In this document: piece by piece, positions 1 to 4,610 of the stretch
Layout of the letters: each line of letters opens with the position of its first letter
Numbering within the stretch: position 1 is the first letter of the stretch
NCBI GenBank assembly: GCA_001786395.1
Contig: MFWN01000080.1
Span: 12,284-22,119 of the forward strand
Source of the DNA: Candidatus Pacearchaeota archaeon RBG_13_36_9
Lineage (GTDB): Archaea; Nanobdellota; Nanobdellia; Pacearchaeales; GW2011-AR1
Direction of reading: 5' to 3'
Length of the DNA: 9,836 bases
Translations under genes and position numbers: made by a program
Notes under the pieces: model-generated
Seen by the model: the letters and a program-made list of their open reading frames with translations, nothing else
The model's database searches: none
Told to the model about the DNA's origin: nothing

Positions 1-319
1 GGACTTTTGCCTCTTGTTTTATTAATTCCATCTTCTTTATTACTTCTTTTGCTAGCCCCTGTTTTTCTTCTGCTTGTTTCTTTTCTTCAGAGGCAATATC
101 TAAAAACTTAGAAGGATTGGTTGCAGAATAATATTTTGCTTTATTCTGGATTATATAGCTCACAAGCCCTTTTTCGATTAATCTATCTAAGACATCGTAT
201 ACAGTAGTTCTGTGAAGCTGCGTTCTTTTGATTATATCTGCTGCCGGCGATAAACCTGTCCTGAGCAGGGCTAAATAAACTTTTTCTTCAGTTTTCGTCA
301 GGCCAAATTCTTCAAGCAT
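1..319 (-). CDS. TrmB-family winged-helix transcriptional regulator (partial, runs off left edge)
   Basis: The first 106 codons are visible; the rest lies beyond base 1. Residues 1-68 form a winged helix typical of TrmB regulators: MLEEFGLTKTEEKVYLALL, then a recognition-helix segment around QLHRTTVYDVLDRLIEKGLV (residues 34-53), then a wing ending in KYYSATNPSKF. From about residue 75 the chain becomes Lys/Glu-rich and helical, matching the coiled-coil linker or dimerisation helix that follows the HTH in this family. TrmB proteins are archaeal repressors or activators, often sugar-responsive; the effector domain, if present, is outside the window. The start ATG at 319 is chosen because an in-frame stop lies just upstream at 332-334. 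No Shine-Dalgarno site is seen; a TATA-like box about 30 bases upstream suggests a short or absent leader. It is divergent from the response-regulator operon and may regulate it and itself. The family call is firm; the target is inference. Confidence 0.85.
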   Translation of the reverse strand, partial: MLEEFGLTKTEEKVYLALLRTGLSPAADIIKRTQLHRTTVYDVLDRLIEKGLVSYIIQNKAKYYSATNPSKFLDIASEEKKQAEEKQGLAKEVIKKMELIKQEAKV

Positions 320-325
320 TTTGTT

Positions 326-340
326 GTTATGTTACATAAC
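326..340. promoter_or_regulatory. Perfect palindromic operator-like site upstream of the TrmB-type gene
   Basis: The sequence GTTATGTTACATAAC is a perfect inverted repeat with 7-base arms and a single central base. It lies between the start codon of the TrmB-type gene (319, minus strand) and the shared TATA-like element at 348-357, where a bound dimer would block initiation of that gene. TrmB-type proteins bind palindromes of this general size, so autoregulation is a reasonable inference. No binding evidence is available from sequence alone. Confidence 0.45.
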
Positions 341-347
341 TACAATT

Positions 348-357
348 GCTTAAATAG
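348..357. promoter_or_regulatory. Shared TATA-like element of a divergent promoter
   Basis: GCTTAAATAG reads as an archaeal TATA box on the plus strand (TTAAATA) about 22-25 bases before the ATG at 378. On the minus strand it reads CTATTTAAGC, about 30 bases before the ATG at 319. It is the only good TATA candidate in the 58 bases between the two start codons, so both divergent genes may use it or closely overlapping elements. The plus-strand gene would be leaderless. Confidence 0.45.
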
Positions 358-377
358 TTTTTGGTTGCTATTTTGTT

Positions 378-521
378 ATGAAAAAACAAACAAACGAAAC
401 AGAAGAATTAGAAGAACTTGATGAACTTAGAGATTCTTATACTACCGAAGATAAACTTTTCAATATGACAGCTTCTCAAATGTCAGAACACCCCTGTAAA
501 CCAAATAGGAGGAGGTTATAA
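378..521 (+). CDS. Small 47-residue acidic protein, first gene of the response-regulator operon
   Basis: This is a 47-codon ORF beginning MKKQTNETEELEELDELR and ending CKPNRRRL. Its start codon lies about 23 bases after a TATA box, and its TAA stop overlaps the next ATG as TAATG, a classic translational-coupling junction. A strong Shine-Dalgarno run (AGGAGGAGGTT, 507-517) sits inside its last codons and serves the next gene. It has no recognised domain. It is acidic in its first half and basic at the C-terminus. Residues 13-36 resemble residues 12-46 of the response regulator encoded next (ELxE[LI][RK]xxY, KLF, then Q[ML][ST][ED]), which argues that it is a genuine protein sharing an interaction motif rather than a chance ORF. 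The function is unknown. Confidence 0.6.
   Translation: MKKQTNETEELEELDELRDSYTTEDKLFNMTASQMSEHPCKPNRRRL
507..517 (+). promoter_or_regulatory. Strong Shine-Dalgarno site for the response regulator
   Basis: AGGAGGAGGTT matches the anti-Shine-Dalgarno end of archaeal 16S rRNA and lies 3-5 bases before the ATG at 521. It fixes that start codon and shows that this internal operon gene is translated with a Shine-Dalgarno site, unlike the leaderless-looking first genes in the window. Confidence 0.75.
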
Positions 522-1060
522 TGGAAGTTGAGCATGAATCAGGGCAATTAATGGAACTTGAAGAAATTAAAAAAGAATATGATCCAAAACTTTTTACAGG
601 GATAGTTAAACCTAAATTTAGAGACCCAAGCACCCTTTCGCCAGAGCAATTGACTGATCCAGATTACCAGCAAATGGATTCTAAAACAGATCTTGATGAG
701 AGAACAAGAATACTTTTTGTAGATGATATGCCTATTTGTTGCAATATTTTTATGAAAGGTTTATCTGGTGAATATAGTACCTATTGGGCAAAGAATAGAG
801 AAGAAGCATTAGGACAGATAAAAAAGGGAAATTATGATTTAGTTATTACAGATTATCATTTAGGGGATGAAGCTCCAGAAGGGGGCTTAGATGTTATAGC
901 AGAGTCTTGCAGACAAGGACTTCCTGTCATTTCTATAAGCAAAGAGAATCATAAAAGTGAATCTTTAGACACCGGAGCAAAGAGATTTGTATTTAAAAAG
1001 GAATTTTTCAATAATATTGAAAATATAATATCGGATGTATTGGAAAATGAAAGACGATAA
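521..1060 (+). CDS. Stand-alone response regulator receiver protein with N-terminal extension
   Basis: This 179-residue protein carries a CheY-like receiver domain from about residue 62 to the C-terminus. RILFVDD gives the acidic pair D68-D69, LVITDYHLGD places the phospho-acceptor at D111, PVISIS supplies the switch Ser at S140, and FVFKK supplies the conserved Lys at K159. All phosphorylation-site residues are present, so it should accept phosphate from a phospho-His donor. There is no DNA-binding or enzymatic output domain. Instead, about 60 charged residues precede the receiver, including ELEEIKKEYDPKLF and LSPEQLTDPDY, which resemble the preceding small protein. The start at 521 is supported by a strong Shine-Dalgarno site. 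The gene overlaps the upstream stop by one base and the downstream coiled-coil gene by 14-26 bases, so the set is almost certainly co-expressed. No histidine kinase is seen in the window; the signal source is unknown. Confidence 0.88.
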   Translation: MEVEHESGQLMELEEIKKEYDPKLFTGIVKPKFRDPSTLSPEQLTDPDYQQMDSKTDLDERTRILFVDDMPICCNIFMKGLSGEYSTYWAKNREEALGQIKKGNYDLVITDYHLGDEAPEGGLDVIAESCRQGLPVISISKENHKSESLDTGAKRFVFKKEFFNNIENIISDVLENERR

Positions 1061-1469
1061 AGATAAATCAGAAAGATTAAGATATCTTAATGAGCAAAAA
1101 CAAATACAAAATCAAAAAAGAAGATTTTATTTAGACAGAATAGAAAAATTAAAGAAATCTTTACTTGGATATCATAAAAAAGGAATTGAATATAACAGAG
1201 GTTGGATAGCTTTTCATGAAAAATCAATAGAAAGACACAAAAAAGAAATTCAGGAGGTTATTACTCTTAATGAGAAACAAGAGCAAGAAGAAAAATTGAA
1301 ATTTCATATTGAACAAATTGAAAGTCACCATAAAAAATATATAGAGTATCATGAGAAAGAGATTGGGTTTTTAGAGAAAGAAGTTCAATTATTTGAGCGG
1401 GGTATAAAAAGTTGTGAAGAGCAATTAATTTTTTTGAATAAAAAAATAGAGGAGAATAAAATTGCTTAA
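1035..1469 (+). CDS. His-rich heptad-repeat coiled-coil protein of unknown function
   Basis: A 144-residue, highly charged, all-helical protein with no signal peptide, membrane segment or recognised domain. Residues 46-73 split cleanly into 7-residue units (YHKKGIE, YNRGWIA, FHEKSIE, RHKKEIQ). A second block follows at about 98-126 (HHKKYIE, YHEKEIG, FLEKEVQ, LFERGIK). The pattern is aromatic or Arg, His, charged, Lys, any, Ile, any: a regular coiled coil with His at a fixed heptad position. The gene begins inside the 3' end of the response-regulator gene. The ATG at 1035 gives the longest form, but the ATG at 1047 (residue 5) is an equally plausible start, and neither has a strong Shine-Dalgarno site. 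It may be a structural or partner subunit for the receiver or the downstream phosphohistidine-domain protein. That role is inferred from operon position only. Confidence 0.75.
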   Translation: MYWKMKDDKDKSERLRYLNEQKQIQNQKRRFYLDRIEKLKKSLLGYHKKGIEYNRGWIAFHEKSIERHKKEIQEVITLNEKQEQEEKLKFHIEQIESHHKKYIEYHEKEIGFLEKEVQLFERGIKSCEEQLIFLNKKIEENKIA

Positions 1470-1517
1470 AGGAAAAAAATAAAACAATAAAAGAATTAAA
1501 TAAAAATTAAAGAAAAT

Positions 1518-2642
1518 ATGAACTACGAACCTGTGTTTAAGATAGATTATGGCAATATATTCATAACTGATTTGTTTATAAGAAGTTTTGTAGACGCTGA
1601 TGCTATTGTAACCATTAGGAATAGGAAATGGGAATTTTTCTTGTCTAAGAGTAATTTAGATAAATATGCTGAAGAAGGATATAAATTTGCTCTGGAAGGA
1701 AACAAATACAAAGAGTTTGGAAAAAAGCATCTTATCTTTATAGAAAGATTTAAACAACTTAAAGAAATAAATATAGAAAACCTTGATAAAAAAGGGTTTC
1801 TAAAATTTTTAGATAAGTTTAAAGATTTTGCAGTTGATTTTCGCGATGTGTACAAAGAAACAGAGTTTTTTTATTTTACTAAAATAGAGAAAGAATTAAA
1901 TGAATTTATTAAAGGCAGATTTTCTCTTCAGGATTTGCTATCCAATAAAGTCGAAATTATCTTCTGGCCAGAGAAAATAAGAAAGCTAGCAGAATATATT
2001 ATTGGCGTGCAATATCTTAAGTTTGAGTATAGAAGATTATTAAATGATATTTTTCTTGGAAAAAATTCCTTTGCTTCAAAGATATTAAACCAACTTGTTG
2101 TAAAAACTGGGAGAGAAGATGCAACTTCTATGACTATAGAAGAAGTAAAAGCTTGTTTAAACGGAAAACAGATAAAATATTTTTCAGATAGGCATATTTA
2201 TTCTTTTATAAATTGGAATAAGGAAAAACAAGAAGTAAACATTATTTCCGGAGGGGATGCTTACAAAAAAATGAGGGAGTTTGACAGATACATCCCAAAA
2301 AACGAGGTTATTGGAACTCCTTCATGTAAGGGTATTGTAAAAGGAGAAGCAAAAATAATAACAAGAGTTCCATCCACAGAGTATGAAACATTCTTAAAAA
2401 GTACAAAAAGATATATTTTGATTTCAGATACTACGGGGCCCGAATTTATGCCAGCAATAGAAAAAGCAGCAGCAATCGTAACAGATGAAGGGGGAATGAT
2501 GAGCCATGCAGCCATACTTTCAAGAGAATTTGATATTCCATGTGTTGTTGGAACAAAATATGCCACAAAAGTTTTCAAAGATGGCGATAAAATAGAAGTT
2601 AATGCAAATAAGGGGGTTGTTAGAAAAATAAATCCAATATGA
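1518..2642 (+). CDS. PEP-utilizing-enzyme mobile (phosphohistidine) domain protein, no ATP-grasp or PEP barrel
   Basis: A 374-residue cytoplasmic protein. The C-terminal part, about residues 264-372, is the swivelling phosphohistidine domain found in PEP synthase and pyruvate phosphate dikinase. It starts at VIGTPSCKGIVKGEAKI, passes ILISDTTGPEFMPAI, and reaches the signature TDEGGMMSHAAILSREFDIP with the phospho-acceptor at H330, then CVVGT and DGDKIEVNANKGVV. The N-terminal 260 residues are mostly helical, Lys/Glu/aromatic-rich and unassigned. Neither the ATP-grasp domain nor the PEP-binding TIM barrel is present, so the protein cannot carry out the full dikinase reaction alone and must receive phosphate from, or pass it to, a partner. 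It is the last gene of the operon with the lone receiver, 48 bases after the coiled-coil gene. A link between H330 and the receiver's D111 is attractive but unproven. Strongly AT-rich codon use matches the rest of this operon. Confidence 0.85.
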   Translation: MNYEPVFKIDYGNIFITDLFIRSFVDADAIVTIRNRKWEFFLSKSNLDKYAEEGYKFALEGNKYKEFGKKHLIFIERFKQLKEINIENLDKKGFLKFLDKFKDFAVDFRDVYKETEFFYFTKIEKELNEFIKGRFSLQDLLSNKVEIIFWPEKIRKLAEYIIGVQYLKFEYRRLLNDIFLGKNSFASKILNQLVVKTGREDATSMTIEEVKACLNGKQIKYFSDRHIYSFINWNKEKQEVNIISGGDAYKKMREFDRYIPKNEVIGTPSCKGIVKGEAKIITRVPSTEYETFLKSTKRYILISDTTGPEFMPAIEKAAAIVTDEGGMMSHAAILSREFDIPCVVGTKYATKVFKDGDKIEVNANKGVVRKINPI

Positions 2643-2706
2643 TATATAAAAATAATAAAAAAATAAAAAAGGGAAAAAATCCCGTTAAATAAAATTAGTT
2701 TTTTTT
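2643..2706. terminator. Bidirectional terminator between convergent genes
   Basis: Between the convergent ends of the phosphohistidine-domain gene and alba lies a small hairpin (GGGA/TCCC, 2671-2683). It is followed on the plus strand by a T8 run (2699-2706) that overlaps the alba stop codon. Read on the minus strand, 2643-2670 gives several T5-T7 tracts just after alba. T-tracts are sufficient for archaeal termination, so both transcripts probably end here. Confidence 0.5.
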
Positions 2707-3025
2707 ACTTCTTAGACAAAGTTATCTCGATTGTGGAAACGTTGACTCTCTTTCCTTCCTTGTTTTCGAATTCTTCACTGTCAATTTTTATGTCCTTTAC
2801 CCCTATATTGTGTTCTTTAAGGAATCTCTTTGTAGCTACTTCTGCTACGTCCACTGCTCTACTGATAAACTTTCCTCTTGCCTTTATGATAACTTCTGCG
2901 CTTCCTTTTGTTGTAAATTGCATTACAACTCCGGTGACGTAATTCATGAAAGGCTTGCTTCCGATATAAACAACGTTTTCGTCGCCTTTTCTTTCTGTTT
3001 TTTCTGTTTTAATTTCTTCTGCCAT
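2705..3025 (-). CDS. albA: Alba family chromatin DNA/RNA-binding protein
   Basis: A 106-residue protein with the complete Alba fold. After a charged N-terminus of about 16 residues comes VVYIGSKPFMNYVTGVV (IGSKPxMNYV at 21-30), then AEVIIKARGKFISRAVDVAE (43-62), KRFLKEHN, and the closing strands RVNVSTIEITLSKK. Alba dimers coat archaeal chromosomes and also bind RNA. The first position of the loop corresponding to Lys16-Lys17 in Sulfolobus Alba is Ser here (GSKP); the second Lys is kept. The start at 3025 is chosen over a longer frame reaching 3085 because AGGAGGTC lies just upstream and homology begins after it. It follows S17e on the same strand with a 56-base gap that holds a perfect hairpin and a TATA-like TTTATACT, so it may be read both from the S17e promoter and from its own. 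Confidence 0.95.
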   Translation of the reverse strand: MAEEIKTEKTERKGDENVVYIGSKPFMNYVTGVVMQFTTKGSAEVIIKARGKFISRAVDVAEVATKRFLKEHNIGVKDIKIDSEEFENKEGKRVNVSTIEITLSKK

Positions 3026-3031
3026 TTTGAC

Positions 3032-3040
3032 CTCCTGGTA
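3032..3040 (-). promoter_or_regulatory. Shine-Dalgarno site fixing the alba start
   Basis: On the minus strand the sequence CCAGGAGGTCAAAATG places AGGAGGT a few bases before the ATG at 3025. This supports the 106-residue form of Alba and argues against a 20-residue N-terminal extension that is open in the same frame. Confidence 0.7.
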
Positions 3041-3055
3041 TTTTATTGAATTCTG

Positions 3056-3074
3056 TAAGCAATGAAATTGCTTA
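3056..3074. repeat. Perfect 8-bp hairpin between S17e and alba
   Basis: TAAGCAAT, a 3-base loop (GAA on the plus strand, TTC on the minus), then ATTGCTTA. It begins 7 bases after the S17e stop and ends about 30 bases before the alba start. On the mRNA it would form a tight stem-loop. It could separate S17e and alba expression by processing or partial termination, or it could be a binding site. There is no T-run immediately after it, so it is not a typical terminator. Confidence 0.5.
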
Positions 3075-3081
3075 GTATAAA

Positions 3082-3276
3082 TCACTGAACTTTTCCTTCT
3101 CTTGCCTGTACTTTTAGCCGCGATATGTAGCCGGCTATTTTATTCCTTACCTTTTTGCTTGGCATTGTATTTCCCAAAAGCTTCTTGTTAATGTTAAAGT
3201 CCTCACTAAAGTTATTTTCTTCTTTAAGCAGATTATGCCCTGTTCTTTTCACTAAAGTCGATTTTATACGTCCCAT
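3082..3276 (-). CDS. rps17e: 30S ribosomal protein S17e
   Basis: A 64-residue protein with the S17e pattern from end to end: MGRIKSTLVKRTGHNLLKEE, FNINKKLLGN, then PSKKVRNKIAGYISRLKVQ. The length is normal for the archaeal protein. S17e is an archaeal/eukaryotic small-subunit protein absent from bacteria, so it also fixes the domain of the organism. The start at 3276 is the family's standard MGR. A TATA-like stretch (CTTTAAAAAC on the minus strand, near 3312-3321) lies about 36-45 bases upstream, giving a short leader; no clear Shine-Dalgarno site is seen. The gene leads directly into alba on the same strand, consistent with a constitutive housekeeping unit. Confidence 0.95.
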   Translation of the reverse strand: MGRIKSTLVKRTGHNLLKEENNFSEDFNINKKLLGNTMPSKKVRNKIAGYISRLKVQAREGKVQ

Positions 3277-3311
3277 TGTAATGTTTTTAATGAAAATCCT
3301 TGTTTTTGTAT

Positions 3312-3358
3312 GTTTTTAAAGTTTTTTGTTGTCAAAAACTATGTTTTTTAGTTTTTGA
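3312..3358 (-). promoter_or_regulatory. S17e promoter region with perfect 10-bp inverted repeat
   Basis: A TATA-like CTTTAAAAAC (minus strand, 3312-3321) precedes S17e. Just upstream of it, TCAAAAACTA (3332-3341) and TAGTTTTTGA (3349-3358) form a perfect 10-base inverted repeat with a 7-base spacer. A third related arm, AGTTTTT, sits at 3320-3326, so AGTTTTT/AAAAACT units recur at about 14-16 base steps. The repeat may be an operator for the S17e-alba unit or a stem-loop at the end of the upstream winged-helix gene; no T-run follows on the minus strand, which favours the former slightly. Confidence 0.45.
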
Positions 3359-3372
3359 GCATGCTCTAAAAG

Positions 3373-4509
3373 TCATATTCTTTCAATTTTTAGCACAGAA
3401 AAATATGATTTAGAGTAGTCTGCTGCTTTTCTGCTGATTTCTCCCTTATGCAGCACAAGGGCAGGCAGGGGTATTTTTTGTGCTTCAGAAAGCATCTTTT
3501 TTAAGTCTGTTTCAGAAAGCTTTCTTTTTTCAGTTGCAAATGCCAGAAAGTTTATGGGGCCAAGCTCGGAATTTATCTGAACTATGCAGCTGTATTCCCT
3601 GGGTTTATAGTATTTTTCTTCAACTATAAGGTACTTTCTGCTTATTTTTTCAATGATATCTGTCACAAAGAGAGATTTGGGCTTTTCTTTCTTTTTAGGC
3701 TCTTCTTTGATTATTAATGGATTTTCAAAATTTTCCTGGAATTCTGGTTTCTTTATTTTTAGCTTTTCTGTTTTCTCTTTCATCAAAAACTCTTGTTTTT
3801 GAATGTCATCAGAAATCTTTGATTTCTGAGATTTGGCTACTTTTAAGCCAATATCCAGCTGCCTGTCTTTTTTTGTGGCTGGTTGGATAATCTTGGGCTT
3901 TGAAACTTCTATTTTTTCCTCTTTCTTCTCCTCTTTCTCTTCTTTTTCCTTTGGCTCTTTCTCTTTTCTTATCCCTTCTTTTTTAACTGGCTTTTCTTCA
4001 GCTTCTTCTTTTATTTCTTGCACTTGTTCTTTTGTCTTTGTTTCTGGCTCAGGGATTTCTTTTTTTTCTTTAATTTTTGGCTCTAAAATTTCCCTTACTT
4101 CCTGCTCGGTTGTTGAGTGAAACCTCCAGAAAATTTCTTCATCTTTTTTAAAGGGAAAGGCAAAATCTTTTAGGCTTCTTAGTGCAACTCTTATTGCAGG
4201 CTCCTGCTTTTTGTCTTCCAGGATTTTATTTTGTTTTAGCGATAAAAAGGCTTCTCTTTCTTTTTCAGGCAGGTACTTGTAAAATGGATCGAGCATGCTT
4301 TCCTGCCCTTTTATGTAATATAACGGAGAGCCCCCGACTTTTATGTTGCTTATTTTTATCGCATCTTCATTTGCAAGTTCTGAGAGAAAAGCGCCTGCAA
4401 AAATAGAAGATATTTTTATCTGGCTGGCTACATGAATCGGCAGGGAAGGGCCTTTAAATCTTAGAATGCTAAGTATCTTGTTTTTGGTTTCTAAAGGGTC
4501 TGTTGGCAT
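3373..4509 (-). CDS. Winged-helix / charged-linker protein with C-terminal nuclease-fold-like domain, unknown function
   Basis: A 378-residue three-part protein. Residues 5-70 look like a winged helix (KNKILSILRFKGPSLPIHVA, SSIFAGAFLSELANE, then a wing ending SPLYYIKG). Residues 140-275 are a low-complexity Lys/Glu/Pro linker, probably disordered. Residues 278-378 form a compact alpha/beta domain (FVTDIIEKISRKYLIVEEKY, SCIVQINSELGPINFLAFAT, KLSETDLKKMLSEAQKIPLP, ALVLHKGEIS, SVLKIERI). Its strand-helix order recalls restriction-endonuclease-like folds, but I see no convincing acidic D...ExK catalytic set, so it may be a non-catalytic relative; this fold suggestion is weak. A TATA box (minus strand ACTTTATAAT, 4531-4540) about 25 bases before the ATG at 4509 suggests a leaderless transcript. 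G+C appears higher than in the radical SAM/Lrp block next door. It may be a DNA-associated protein; no function is recognised. Confidence 0.7.
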   Translation of the reverse strand: MPTDPLETKNKILSILRFKGPSLPIHVASQIKISSIFAGAFLSELANEDAIKISNIKVGGSPLYYIKGQESMLDPFYKYLPEKEREAFLSLKQNKILEDKKQEPAIRVALRSLKDFAFPFKKDEEIFWRFHSTTEQEVREILEPKIKEKKEIPEPETKTKEQVQEIKEEAEEKPVKKEGIRKEKEPKEKEEKEEKKEEKIEVSKPKIIQPATKKDRQLDIGLKVAKSQKSKISDDIQKQEFLMKEKTEKLKIKKPEFQENFENPLIIKEEPKKKEKPKSLFVTDIIEKISRKYLIVEEKYYKPREYSCIVQINSELGPINFLAFATEKRKLSETDLKKMLSEAQKIPLPALVLHKGEISRKAADYSKSYFSVLKIERI

Positions 4510-4530
4510 GTTAAAGAAAGATAGATAAAG

Positions 4531-4540
4531 ATTATAAAGT
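4531..4540 (-). promoter_or_regulatory. TATA box of the winged-helix/linker gene
   Basis: On the minus strand ACTTTATAAT has the archaeal TATA core TTTATAAT, centred about 26 bases before the ATG at 4509. This spacing implies transcription starting at or next to the start codon. The box lies just beyond the endA-tail fragment (4555-4590), so the gene keeps its own promoter whatever inserted upstream. Confidence 0.5.
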
Positions 4541-4554
4541 TTGTTGTGGTTTAG

Positions 4555-4590
4555 TTAAGGTTTCAACCATCTAATTTCATAAAAATTCAT
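4555..4590 (-). pseudogene. Detached 3' end of an endA gene (C-terminal remnant)
   Basis: Read on the minus strand, 4590-4555 encodes MNFYEIRWLKP followed by TAA. The intact EndA in this window ends TYYEIRWIKP followed by TAA. Eight of the nine final residues match from Y to P, and the stop codon is in the same place. The 28 terminal bases align at 24 positions: the 16 bases at 4567-4582 are identical to 6737-6752, and the four mismatches are synonymous changes plus one Ile/Leu codon. Codon-patterned divergence points to a once-functional gene end rather than chance. An in-frame TAA at 4594-4596 and the radical SAM gene just upstream show that nothing else of endA remains here. It is either the displaced tail from an integration event or the relic of a second endA copy. 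Confidence 0.65.
4567..4582. repeat. Left copy of 16-bp direct repeat (putative att core)
   Basis: CCATCTAATTTCATAA is identical, in the same orientation, to 6737-6752 inside the 3' end of endA. The two copies lie 2,170 bases apart and bracket the radical SAM gene and its divergent double-Lrp regulator. Similarity continues as coding-type divergence to the stop codon on the left of each copy and ends abruptly on the right. Confidence 0.7.
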
Positions 4591-4610
4591 CCATTATATT
4601 AGAATATTCA

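Noticed and set aside
3026..3085. Twenty-residue N-terminal extension of Alba (longest open frame)
   Set aside because: The extension would overlap the S17e stop, lacks family similarity and ignores the strong Shine-Dalgarno site just before the ATG at 3025.
3357..3366. GAGCATGCTC palindrome after the winged-helix gene
   Set aside because: A 10-base palindrome without spacer can form only a 3-base stem as a hairpin. It may be a protein site but nothing supports it.
3833..4120. Plus-strand Ser/Phe-rich open frame opposite the charged linker of the winged-helix gene
   Set aside because: It is the antisense of a Lys/Glu repeat region; GAA/AAA codons read as TTC/TTT on the other strand. The minus-strand gene has a TATA box and a domain structure on both sides.
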